From: UBA7236 sp036734545
GTDB lineage: Bacteria; Bacteroidota; Bacteroidia; Chitinophagales; BACL12
Direction of reading: 5' to 3'
NCBI GenBank assembly: GCA_036734545.1
Contig: DAIMYJ010000002.1
Span: 14,656 to 78,655, forward strand
Length of the DNA stretch: 64,000 nucleotides
Below are positions 8,431 to 16,253 of the stretch, piece by piece (position 1 is the stretch's first letter; the number at the start of each line of letters is the position of its first letter). The translations under genes and the position numbers were made by a program. The notes beneath the pieces are model-generated. The model was not told the DNA's origin and searched no databases. It worked only from the letters and a program-made list of their open reading frames with translations.

Positions 8431-8472
8431 TCAACCTTGAACCTTCAACTCACAACTCACAACCCTCAACCC
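8431..8472. repeat. Tandem heptad array, NCAACYY type
   Basis: There are six contiguous 7-bp units, including TCAACCT, TCAACTC, ACAACTC and TCAACCC. This sequence family differs from the neighbouring arrays but has the same 7-bp period. Confidence 0.8.
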
Positions 8473-8477
8473 ACCAT

Positions 8478-8525
8478 CCCGAAGTAGAAAATTTTTCCGC
8501 TGCGCTACAAAATTTACACTTCGGG
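8478..8525. repeat. Imperfect inverted repeat
   Basis: The outer arms CCCGAAGT (8478-8485) and ACTTCGGG (8518-8525) enclose A/T blocks that can also pair. The loop is about a dozen nt. It is not followed by a T tract, so it is probably not a terminator. Confidence 0.55.
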
Positions 8526-8551
8526 GCAGGCAGTCTTTGTTTGTGCTGCAG

Positions 8552-8570
8552 GTCTGACCAAAGGTCAGAC
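8552..8570. repeat. Perfect inverted repeat
   Basis: GTCTGACC (8552-8559), AAA, GGTCAGAC (8563-8570). No T tract follows on either side. The role is unknown. Confidence 0.7.
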
Positions 8571-8589
8571 AAAGATTTAATCAATCGGA

Positions 8590-8637
8590 GCACCCACGCA
8601 CCTAGGCACTCAAACATTCACGCACTTACGCACCCAT
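8590..8637. repeat. Degenerate octad array, GCACYYAC type
   Basis: There are six 8-bp units, five of them beginning GCAC (for example GCACCCAC, GCACTTAC). It is directly followed by the palindrome TCCGCCGCGGCGGA (8637-8650). Confidence 0.65.
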
Positions 8638-8661
8638 CCGCCGCGGCGGAAACACACGAAC

Positions 8662-8694
8662 ACAAAAAAAAGCCGCTTCATACAAAGCGGCTTT
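8662..8694 (-). terminator. Terminator of the type B T9SS gene
   Basis: Read on the reverse strand, AAAGCCGCTT and AAGCGGCTTT pair (8694-8685 with 8678-8669), followed by a T run. It lies just past the stop codon at 8720. Confidence 0.9.
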
Positions 8695-8719
8695 CGATCT
8701 CAAGTAATAGAAATATTAT

Positions 8720-10411
8720 TTATCGCAACAGTGCGAGCGTAGTCGTTTTCGTTACCGGTTCACCAAATTGAGTTACACCTTTGATGACCACTACATAAGT
8801 GCCGATCTCCTGATCCTGGCCATCCAGGGTGCCGTCCCAGCCGATCATCGGATCGGTGGAATAGAAGATGAGTTTACCCCAGCGGTTGTAGATGCTGTAA
8901 TCGCTGATGGCGCCGATACCCAGAAAGCCGGGCTTGTATACATCGTTGAGGCCGTCGTCGTTCGGAGTGAAGGCCGTTGGCGACCAGATATCAGAATCTT
9001 CGATCACATAAACAAACATCGTATCAGAGCCTACACAACCATTGGCGTCTGTTCCGATCACCACATACATGGTCGTATCTTCAGGGAATGCGTAAGGGTT
9101 GGAAATATTAGGGTCGGTCAGTGTTTCTGCCGGTGACCATACATAGGACACACCACCGCTGGCATTCAATTCCACTTCGCTGCCGAGCATGAGAATGACA
9201 TCTTCGCCTGCATCAATGATAGGGTCGGGGAACAGGGTGACCATTACGTCATCGGTATCCGGACAGCCAAATTCATTGTAGGCGATCAGTTGATAGAACA
9301 TATTGGTGGGTGGGGCCATCACCAGCGGGTCTTCTAAAGTGGCATCATCGAGATAGACAGGAGGCGTCCACTGGTAGGTGTCACCGCCGCTGCCATCCAG
9401 CTGAATGCTATCGCCGACACACACGCCCATATCCGGTCCTGCATTGGCAACAGGAGTACCTGCGATCGTGATCGTAAAGGAAGAGGAGCCGCTGGCACAG
9501 GAAGTACCGGCCATGAAGTTGGTCACTTCATAGGTGCCCGGCAATGAAGCGCTCAGATCGATCACACCTGTAATACTGTCGATGACCAGTCCCGGCAGGT
9601 CTGCAATAAAAATACCGGTGTCGGCATCTGCGGCAAATACCGGTGCGGGATCAGGTTCAAACTGACAGTAAATGGAATCCGGATAAGTAAAATCCAGATA
9701 AACATAGCTGGACAAATATTCGAAGATGTTCTTCCGTAGGTTAACGTTATTCGGAGCAGGTGAATGCCAGGAGGTTACGGTCATACCGCCAAAGATCACT
9801 TTGCCGGCACCCCAGGTAAGCTCGGAGGCTACAGATTTACCGGAGAAGTCATCCTCGATCAATACAGTCAATCCGGGTCCGATGATCGTGCTATGACCAA
9901 AATAGGTACCTGACCAGCTTGTGCCGACAGGCGTATAAGGTCCGTTGAAGATCGGATGGGTAGGATCTGCCGCGTCCACATCACTGGTGTAATCAGGGTA
10001 GTTGATCGTAACACCGCCGAATCCCGCATCAATGTCACCGCCATAGTTGGGAGCAGCATTCATGAACAGGTTGCCGCCGGCGGCCACCCATGCTTCGATC
10101 AGGGCGATATTGTCAGTTACGAAATCGTCCATGGGTATGGCGTGATCATCGCCGCCTTCAATGAATACAAAACAAGTGTTCTCATCGAACACATCGTTGG
10201 CATCCACGGTGGAGAAATAGCCGGAGTTCCAGCCTCCCACACCGAAAACGGCATCCATCTCCGCAATATTGGTATTGAGGATCGGCGCCCAGGTCCACGG
10301 TTCGGGCGGAGTGCGGCGCAGATACCACTTTTCAGAGGCCTGTGCCAATACAGGTTCCGCAAGGGTCACCAGACCGGTGATGATACTGGTAATGAGGAGT
10401 ATTTTTTTCAT
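8720..10411 (-). CDS. Gliding-motility-associated C-terminal domain protein (T9SS type B)
   Basis: The product is 563 aa. A signal peptide (MKKILLITSIITGLVTLAEPVLAQ) is followed by an N-terminal globular domain to about residue 260 that resembles a class I amidotransferase-like fold (VFIEGGDD, IEAWVAAGGNLFMNAAPNYGG, WGAGKVIFGGMT). Ig/PKD-like repeats follow, and a CHU_C module forms the last 90 residues (SPTAFTPNDDGLNDVYKPG ... YNRWGKLIF ... GWDG). The CHU_C module directs export by T9SS without the type A tail. The start at 10411 is chosen because upstream codons would run back into the terminator of the pyrophosphatase gene. Function is unknown; adhesion or a surface structure is plausible. 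Confidence 0.85.
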   Translation of the reverse strand: MKKILLITSIITGLVTLAEPVLAQASEKWYLRRTPPEPWTWAPILNTNIAEMDAVFGVGGWNSGYFSTVDANDVFDENTCFVFIEGGDDHAIPMDDFVTDNIALIEAWVAAGGNLFMNAAPNYGGDIDAGFGGVTINYPDYTSDVDAADPTHPIFNGPYTPVGTSWSGTYFGHSTIIGPGLTVLIEDDFSGKSVASELTWGAGKVIFGGMTVTSWHSPAPNNVNLRKNIFEYLSSYVYLDFTYPDSIYCQFEPDPAPVFAADADTGIFIADLPGLVIDSITGVIDLSASLPGTYEVTNFMAGTSCASGSSSFTITIAGTPVANAGPDMGVCVGDSIQLDGSGGDTYQWTPPVYLDDATLEDPLVMAPPTNMFYQLIAYNEFGCPDTDDVMVTLFPDPIIDAGEDVILMLGSEVELNASGGVSYVWSPAETLTDPNISNPYAFPEDTTMYVVIGTDANGCVGSDTMFVYVIEDSDIWSPTAFTPNDDGLNDVYKPGFLGIGAISDYSIYNRWGKLIFYSTDPMIGWDGTLDGQDQEIGTYVVVIKGVTQFGEPVTKTTTLALLR

Positions 10412-10553
10412 GCATTCATGCCATTTATGCGTAAACAAAATTACACAGTTAAAGTTAAGCTGTTTTTGCCGTACTTCTGTAACCGTAATGTTAAAACTTA
10501 CAATACGCTGAAAGGTATAACGCAAAAGGCCTGCAGGTGGTTGGGCATAAAAT

Positions 10554-10583
10554 GAAAAAAGGCTGTCGTTGAAGACAGCCTTT
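10554..10583 (-). terminator. Terminator of the pyrophosphatase gene
   Basis: On the reverse strand AAAGGCTGTC and GACAGCCTTT form a hairpin with a 6-nt loop, followed by T residues. Confidence 0.9.
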
Positions 10584-10606
10584 AACAATATTTATCAGCC
10601 TGGGGA

Positions 10607-12724
10607 TCAGAGATAAGCGGCAATGATCAGACTCACGATACTCATCAGCTTGATGAGGATGTTCATACTCGGGCCGGAGGTATCCTTGAACGGATCACCA
10701 ACGGTATCACCTGTTACGGATGCCTTGTGCGCCTCAGAGCCCTTGTAGTGCGTTTCACCGTCGATGTCAACGCCCTTTTCAAATGATTTCTTGGCATTAT
10801 CCCAGGCACCGCCGGCATTACTCTGGAAGATGGCCAGCAATACACCGCTCACGGTCACACCCGCCAGCAGACCACCCAGGATCTCTGCGGAGGAGGCGTT
10901 CTCAAATACACCACGCAGTCCGAATCCCACCAGCACAGGCGTAAGCAATGCCAGCGCGCCCGGTAAGATCATCTGGCGGATAGCCGCCTGTGTGGAAATG
11001 GCTACGCAGCGATCGTAGTCCGGCTTGCCTGTTCCTTCCATGATACCGGGTATCTCGCGGAACTGGCGGCGCACTTCCTCCACCATACTCTTGGCTGCTT
11101 TACCTACGGCTTTGATCGCCATGGAGCTGAACAGGAAGGGGATCATACCGCCTATGAACAGACCGGCTAATACCGGTGCTTTAGAAATATCAATGGTAGT
11201 CAAACCTGCCGTGCCCATGAAGGCTGCGAACAGAGCCAATGAGGTGAGGGCTGCAGAGGCGATGGCAAAACCTTTACCGGTAGCGGCAGTAGTATTGCCC
11301 ACGGCATCGAGGATGTCGGTGCGGTGACGCACTTCCTTCGGCAACTGGCTCATTTCAGCGATACCGCCGGCATTGTCTGCTATCGGGCCAAAAGCATCAA
11401 TGGCCAGCTGCATGGCCGTAGTGGCCATCATACCGGCAGCCGCAATGGCCACACCGTAGATACCTGCAAAAACAAATGCCATAACGATACCCACGGCCAG
11501 GAAAATGGTCGGGAGCAGGGTCGACTGCATACCTACATAGATACCGCCGATGATATTGGTGGCGTGGCCGGTGCTGCTTTGCTCAACGATGGCATTCACC
11601 GGACGCTTGCCCATGGATGTATAGAATTCTGTGAAGAAGCTCACCAGCGTACCTACCACAAGACCGGTGATGATACTGGCGATCACACCTGATGGGGTAA
11701 TGATCTCGCCGGTCTTGATCATGGTCATTTCTGCGGGCAGTATCCAGTTGGCCAGGAAGATAGAAGCGATGGCAGTGAGCAGGATGGAGATCCAGTTGCC
11801 TACGTTCAGCGCGCGCTGCACGTTGCCGTCTTCCTTGATACGCACGAACCAGGTGCCCACGATACTGGCGATCAGACCGATCGAAGCCACGAGCATGGGG
11901 AAGATGATCGGCGCCAGGCCACCAACAGAGTCGGCAGATTCGATCTCACGACCCAAAACCATGGTGGCGAGAACGGTAGCTACATAAGAACCGAAGAGGT
12001 CGGCACCCATACCGGCAACGTCACCCACGTTATCACCTACGTTGTCGGCGATGGTGGCAGGGTTGCGCGGATCGTCCTCCGGGATACCGGCCTCCACTTT
12101 ACCTACGAGGTCGGCGCCCACATCGGCGGCCTTGGTATAAATACCTCCGCCCACACGGGCAAAGAGGGCAATACTTTCTGCACCCAAAGAGAAACCGGTG
12201 AGCACTTCAAGTGCTACTTCCATCTCCTCGCCATTCACATCTCCTGACTTCACGAACATGGTGTAGAAGATGATGAACAATGAACCCAGTCCGAATACGG
12301 CGAGACCGGCAACACCCAATCCCATTACACTGCCGCCGGCAAAGGAAACCTTGAGGGCTTCGCTCAGGCTGGTGCGGGCAGCGTTGGTGGTGCGCACGTT
12401 GGCGCGGGTGGCGATCTTCATGCCGATGAAACCGGCCAGACCGGAGAACACGGAACCGATGATGAAGGCTACTGCAACCAGCGGGTCGGAACGATCAGAG
12501 CCGGAGGCCATCCAGGCCAGCAGTCCGGCGGTGATCAGCACATAAATGGCCAGAATGCGATACTCTGCTTTCAGAAAGGCCATGGCGCCTTCTGAGATGC
12601 TCTTGGCGATGCTCTGCATCTTGTCAGTGCCGGCATCATGCTTGTTCACCCAAAGGGCAACGAATAACATATAGGCTAATCCAACAAGTCCCAGGGCGGG
12701 GATCAAATACAATATCATATCCAT
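10607..12724 (-). CDS. hppA: Ion-translocating membrane pyrophosphatase (K+-dependent type)
   Basis: This integral membrane enzyme of about 705 aa couples hydrolysis of pyrophosphate to pumping of H+ or Na+. It contains the substrate-site signature DVGADLVGKVEAG near residue 200, followed by IADNVGDNVGDVAGMGADLFGS, and the C-terminal DTVGDPFKDTSGPSMN. GNTTAATGKG at 476-485 has alanine at the position that is lysine in K+-independent enzymes, so it belongs to the K+-stimulated group. I cannot tell Na+ from H+ transport by eye. The ATG at 12724 (MDMILYLIPALG) begins the first membrane helix. An upstream TTG-type extension to 12760 is unlikely. Confidence 0.95.
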   Translation of the reverse strand: MDMILYLIPALGLVGLAYMLFVALWVNKHDAGTDKMQSIAKSISEGAMAFLKAEYRILAIYVLITAGLLAWMASGSDRSDPLVAVAFIIGSVFSGLAGFIGMKIATRANVRTTNAARTSLSEALKVSFAGGSVMGLGVAGLAVFGLGSLFIIFYTMFVKSGDVNGEEMEVALEVLTGFSLGAESIALFARVGGGIYTKAADVGADLVGKVEAGIPEDDPRNPATIADNVGDNVGDVAGMGADLFGSYVATVLATMVLGREIESADSVGGLAPIIFPMLVASIGLIASIVGTWFVRIKEDGNVQRALNVGNWISILLTAIASIFLANWILPAEMTMIKTGEIITPSGVIASIITGLVVGTLVSFFTEFYTSMGKRPVNAIVEQSSTGHATNIIGGIYVGMQSTLLPTIFLAVGIVMAFVFAGIYGVAIAAAGMMATTAMQLAIDAFGPIADNAGGIAEMSQLPKEVRHRTDILDAVGNTTAATGKGFAIASAALTSLALFAAFMGTAGLTTIDISKAPVLAGLFIGGMIPFLFSSMAIKAVGKAAKSMVEEVRRQFREIPGIMEGTGKPDYDRCVAISTQAAIRQMILPGALALLTPVLVGFGLRGVFENASSAEILGGLLAGVTVSGVLLAIFQSNAGGAWDNAKKSFEKGVDIDGETHYKGSEAHKASVTGDTVGDPFKDTSGPSMNILIKLMSIVSLIIAAYL

Positions 12725-12894
12725 ACAAATAAGTGCTACGCTTGGTAAAAGAGGGTGCAAAGTTACCCTTCCCCCTCGTGATTTCGAAATAAGACCCGTA
12801 TTTCTTTGCGCACGGGTAAGCAGGGCAACGATGCAGGCATGAAAATAAAATTTGTATTTTGCGCTCCGAATTTCAGAACAACCATTTCAGCTAT

Positions 12895-14577
12895 ATGTCA
12901 AAGAATCAGGAATCCTGGGGGTCGAGAATAGGCCTTATCCTCGCCATGGCAGGTAATGCCGTGGGCTTGGGCAACTTTCTCCGATTCCCCGTGCAGGCCA
13001 TCCAGAACGGTGGTGGCGCATTCATAATTCCCTATCTGGTGTGCTTCCTCCTCATGGGTATCCCCCTGCTGTGGATCGAATGGGCTACGGGCCGCTTCGG
13101 CGGTGTGCGCGGACACCACAGCACGCCCTTTATCCTGGATGCCATGGATAAAAGGAAATTCTGGAAATACATCGGCGTGTTCGGTATTTTCACCAACCTC
13201 GCCGTGGCCGCCTACTATTGCTACCTGGAGTCCTGGACGCTGAATTATGTGTGGAACTCGATATCAGGTACCTTCCGTGGACAGTCGGCCGAGTATGTGA
13301 GCGGATACTTCAATAATTATGTGAACGCCGGCGATGCCCACCAGCACTGGGCGGCATGGATCGCCGATAATCCGGCACCGGTGATATTTTGGGTGATATG
13401 CTTATTGCTGAATACCTGGATACTCTCCAAAGGATTGAGCGGCGGTGTGGAGAAGGTGGCCAAGATCGGTATGCCGTTGTTGATCGTGTTCGGTGTGTTC
13501 CTGGCCATTATGGCGGTATCGCTGAACTCCGGCGAGCATGGAGCCATCAACGGCGGAGCAGTAGGCCTCAACTTCCTTTGGACCCCTGATTTCTCTACGA
13601 TATGGAATCCCAAGGTCTGGCTGGCGGCGGCAGGACAAATATTCTTCACGTTGTCGGTGGGTATGGGCTCCATTCAGTGCTACGCATCCTATGTAAAAAA
13701 GAAGGACGACATCGCCCTGAACGCCATGAGTGCCGGATGGATGAACGAATTCGTGGAAGTAGTACTCGGAGCAGCTATCATCATCCCCATCAGCGTAGGC
13801 TATCTCGGTATCGATAGAGTAGTGGAAATGACCCGCACCGGTGGTCTGGGCCTCGGTTTCCGTACCCTGCCTTACCTGTTCGAACAATGGGGCACCGTGC
13901 TGGCCGTGATCTGCGGCGTGTTCTGGTTCGGATTGCTCTTCTTCGCAGGGATCACTTCCTCGCTCGCAATGGGAACTCCCTGGATGGGCTTCATGACGGA
14001 TGAATTCGGATGGAGTCGCGAAAAAGGTGCCTGGAGTTTCGGTGCCATCGTACTCATCCTCGGTCTGCCTACCGTGCTCTTCTTTAATCAGGGTGTGTTC
14101 GATGAATATGATTATTGGGCAGGGACCGTTTCGCTTGTAGTGTTCGCATTAGGTGAGACCATTTTATTCGCCTGGATATTCGGCATGGACAAAGGATGGC
14201 AGGAGATCAACGCAGGTGGTGATATCCGCGTTCCCAACGTATATAAATTCATTATCAAATATGTTACGCCGGTATTATTGCTGTTCGTATTCCTTGGTGC
14301 GCTCATCACCCCTGAAGGCAACGACTGGGTGAATGCATTTCAGAACGGATGGACGCTCGATAACGGATCCATCATCAAACAAATATCGAACGCCGGTGTA
14401 AAAGATCAGATCGATGCTGCGCGGAGTGCTGGTGATAATGCCACCGCCGATGCACTGCAACAAAAACTGGTGTATGTGAACATTGCCCGATTACTGCTGC
14501 TCGCCGTATTCTTTGCGGTCGCCTGGCTGGTATATGTGGCTTATCGTAAACGTAAAAAAGAAGGGAGGTTAGCATGA
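12895..14577 (+). CDS. Sodium-dependent transporter of the NSS (SNF) family
   Basis: This 560-aa inner-membrane protein has 11-12 hydrophobic segments. The first carries the unwound-helix signature of Na+-coupled amino-acid transporters (GNAVGLGNFLRFP, residues about 22-34). WIEWATGRFGG in the second segment is also typical. It probably imports an amino acid with sodium; specificity cannot be read. The ATG at 12895 (MSKNQESWGSRIG) matches the family start. An in-frame TTG at 12859 lies in the promoter region. The stop overlaps the start of the small-subunit gene, so the two are coupled. Confidence 0.93.
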   Translation: MSKNQESWGSRIGLILAMAGNAVGLGNFLRFPVQAIQNGGGAFIIPYLVCFLLMGIPLLWIEWATGRFGGVRGHHSTPFILDAMDKRKFWKYIGVFGIFTNLAVAAYYCYLESWTLNYVWNSISGTFRGQSAEYVSGYFNNYVNAGDAHQHWAAWIADNPAPVIFWVICLLLNTWILSKGLSGGVEKVAKIGMPLLIVFGVFLAIMAVSLNSGEHGAINGGAVGLNFLWTPDFSTIWNPKVWLAAAGQIFFTLSVGMGSIQCYASYVKKKDDIALNAMSAGWMNEFVEVVLGAAIIIPISVGYLGIDRVVEMTRTGGLGLGFRTLPYLFEQWGTVLAVICGVFWFGLLFFAGITSSLAMGTPWMGFMTDEFGWSREKGAWSFGAIVLILGLPTVLFFNQGVFDEYDYWAGTVSLVVFALGETILFAWIFGMDKGWQEINAGGDIRVPNVYKFIIKYVTPVLLLFVFLGALITPEGNDWVNAFQNGWTLDNGSIIKQISNAGVKDQIDAARSAGDNATADALQQKLVYVNIARLLLLAVFFAVAWLVYVAYRKRKKEGRLA

Positions 14578-14717
14578 GTACGATCGCACTAACAATGATG
14601 CTCATCACGGTGGGATTGGTCACCGTGATCACAGGATATTTTTTCTGGAAGGTGCTCACCACACCGCCCAGACAGGAGCCTGACTCCTATGAGGATAACG
14701 ACGATCAGCCGCGGTAA
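14574..14717 (+). CDS. MetS-family NSS transporter small subunit
   Basis: This 47-aa single-pass membrane protein starts MSTIALTMMLITVGLVTVI and has one hydrophobic helix to about residue 24. A short WKVL linker and an acidic tail (EPDSYEDNDDQPR) follow. Its ATG overlaps the transporter stop as ATGA, and GGGAGG lies just upstream as a clear ribosome-binding site. Position, size and topology match the small subunits that accompany some bacterial NSS transporters (MetP/MetS type), where they are needed for stability or activity of the large subunit. Confidence 0.85.
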   Translation: MSTIALTMMLITVGLVTVITGYFFWKVLTTPPRQEPDSYEDNDDQPR

Positions 14718-14736
14718 GCGCTGAACAGCTTATGTT

Positions 14737-14767
14737 TTTCGCATCGGGATGAAGGATGGATGCGAAA
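14737..14767 (+). promoter_or_regulatory. Inverted repeat at the start of the HhH gene
   Basis: TTTCGCATC (14737-14745) and GATGCGAAA (14759-14767) are perfect 9-bp arms. The right arm reaches the A of the chosen ATG at 14767, and the loop holds the alternative ATG at 14749. It could modulate translation. Confidence 0.4.
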
Positions 14768-15693
14768 TGCGAAAAACAGTCAAGAAATACCTGTACTTTA
14801 CACGTGCCGAGCAGCGCACAGCGTTCGGTGTATTTGTGTGCATACTCGCACTATTTGTAGTGCCTGAATGCATACCTCGCCGCACCGCAGTGCCCGATAC
14901 ACAACTGCAACAGCTGCTGGCTCTGCTGCCTGAACATACCGCGCATACCGATTCGGCAAGTTCCGAACATCGCACATCAGATATCAATACGTCCGCTGCA
15001 TTTTCTCAGATCGCTCAGGATAAAAAAGATGCTGCATACATCACGCCGTTCACACCCGCTCCTTTTATGCCCGATACGCTGACCACGGAAGAGTGGGTGC
15101 GCATGGGTGTGCCCGGGTTTGTCGCTGCGCGGATGGAAAAGTATCGTAGCAAAGGCGGGAAATTTCGCGATGCAGCCGACGTGCAAAAGATCTACGGATT
15201 TCCACCCGACGTATTCGAGTTGCTCATGCCCTACATGGTATTTGAAAAGGCTGCACCGGCTGCTGTATCGGCAGTGTCTGCTGCTTTCGATTACACAGGT
15301 CCTGTGGTGGACATGAATACCGCCACTGCTGAAGATTGGGCGCGTTTGGGCTTCGATGCCAACGAGATCATCCGCATCGAAAAATTCCGTGCACAGTGCG
15401 GCGGATTTTATAGTCCTGAACAGTTATATACCGTCTTCGGTATCCAGGCCACCCACATTCAGCGGGCCGAACCGTGGATGCAGGCAGATAAAAATTCGGT
15501 GATTAAAATCAATCTCAATACCGCTGATAGCGTAACTTTGGCTGCGCATGTCTATATTTCCGACGAATTAGCGGGAGCGATCATCCGGTATCGCAACACC
15601 ACAGGTAAATACTACTCCGTACAGGAAGTGGCCAAGGTGCCGGGTATGTATCCCGCTTTGTTGGAAAAACTCAAACCTTATCTGCGGCTATGA
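14767..15693 (+). CDS. Membrane-anchored helix-hairpin-helix (ComEA-like) protein
   Basis: The product is about 308 aa. A short basic N-terminus (MRKTVKKYLYFTRAEQRTAF) leads into one hydrophobic segment (GVFVCILALFVVP). A Ser/Thr-rich linker follows, then three helix-hairpin-helix units at about residues 100-155, 180-240 and 250-308; the last two begin VDMNTATAEDW and INLNTADSVTL. Such repeats bind DNA non-specifically. Members resemble ComEA but in Bacteroidota are mostly uncharacterised. The start at 14767 is preferred; 14749 would add MKDGCE. The stop overlaps the apt ATG (ATGA), implying coupling. Confidence 0.8.
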   Translation: MRKTVKKYLYFTRAEQRTAFGVFVCILALFVVPECIPRRTAVPDTQLQQLLALLPEHTAHTDSASSEHRTSDINTSAAFSQIAQDKKDAAYITPFTPAPFMPDTLTTEEWVRMGVPGFVAARMEKYRSKGGKFRDAADVQKIYGFPPDVFELLMPYMVFEKAAPAAVSAVSAAFDYTGPVVDMNTATAEDWARLGFDANEIIRIEKFRAQCGGFYSPEQLYTVFGIQATHIQRAEPWMQADKNSVIKINLNTADSVTLAAHVYISDELAGAIIRYRNTTGKYYSVQEVAKVPGMYPALLEKLKPYLRL

Positions 15694-16220
15694 ACATTGA
15701 ACAACAAATAAAAAAAGCCATTCGCGATGTGGCTGATTTCCCCAAGGAAGGCATCGTATTCAAGGATATCACCCCCTTACTCGCCGATCCGGGTTTGAGC
15801 GACCGCATCGGTGATGCATTGTTGCAGCGCGTCCAGGAATTGAAACCCGATGCGATCGTGGCCATCGAAAGCCGCGGTTTCCTGTACGGTTTCCTCCTGG
15901 CGAATAAATTGCAGATTCCGTTCATTCCTGTTCGCAAAAAAGGAAAATTGCCCGGAGAAACACTGGAATATACCTATGACCTGGAGTATGGCAGCTCCAC
16001 GGTAGAGATCCATGCGCGCGATATCCAGCCCGGCTGGCGTGTGCTGGTGCACGATGACCTGCTGGCGACCGGAGGTACTGCTCAGGCGGCAGCAGAATTG
16101 ATATTGATGCAGGGCGCACATGTGGCAGGCTTTGCCTTTGTGGTTGAACTATCCTTCCTCCACGGTGTTAAAAAAATACAATCTTATTCCGACACTATTG
16201 TATCATTAGCCACCTATTGA
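15690..16220 (+). CDS. apt: Adenine phosphoribosyltransferase
   Basis: This cytoplasmic purine-salvage enzyme makes AMP from adenine and PRPP. The 176-aa product has the Apt N-terminus (IRDVADFPKEGIVFKDITPLL), AIESRGFLYG, the RKKGKLPGE loop and the PRPP-binding motif VLVHDDLLATGGTA. Length is normal and no key residue is missing. It begins inside the stop of the helix-hairpin-helix gene, and its own stop lies just before the promoter of the next gene. Confidence 0.97.
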   Translation: MNIEQQIKKAIRDVADFPKEGIVFKDITPLLADPGLSDRIGDALLQRVQELKPDAIVAIESRGFLYGFLLANKLQIPFIPVRKKGKLPGETLEYTYDLEYGSSTVEIHARDIQPGWRVLVHDDLLATGGTAQAAAELILMQGAHVAGFAFVVELSFLHGVKKIQSYSDTIVSLATY

Positions 16221-16228
16221 TAGCTTTG
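16198..16228 (+). promoter_or_regulatory. Promoter of the acyl-CoA dehydrogenase gene
   Basis: The -33 TTG (16198-16200) and -7 TAGCTTTG (16221-16228) are 20 nt apart. The promoter overlaps the end of apt. Confidence 0.65.
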
Positions 16229-16253
16229 CACGCTCCTTAAATAAAGCCTTTCC

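Larger units (their letters stand above)
7889..8661. other. Non-coding interval rich in short tandem repeats
   Basis: No credible gene lies here. The open frames across it are made of repeat units read in rotating frames. The interval holds degenerate arrays with 7-bp period at 8028-8062, 8144-8178, 8272-8299, 8317-8358, 8374-8401 and 8431-8472, an 8-bp-period array at 8590-8637, and several inverted repeats. No tRNA or known riboswitch was recognised. Confidence 0.8.

Noticed and set aside
8126..8771. Open reading frames through the repeat-rich gap
   Set aside because: Their codons are produced by short tandem arrays read in rotating frames. They lack a promoter or family features, and one runs into the terminator of the reverse-strand gene.
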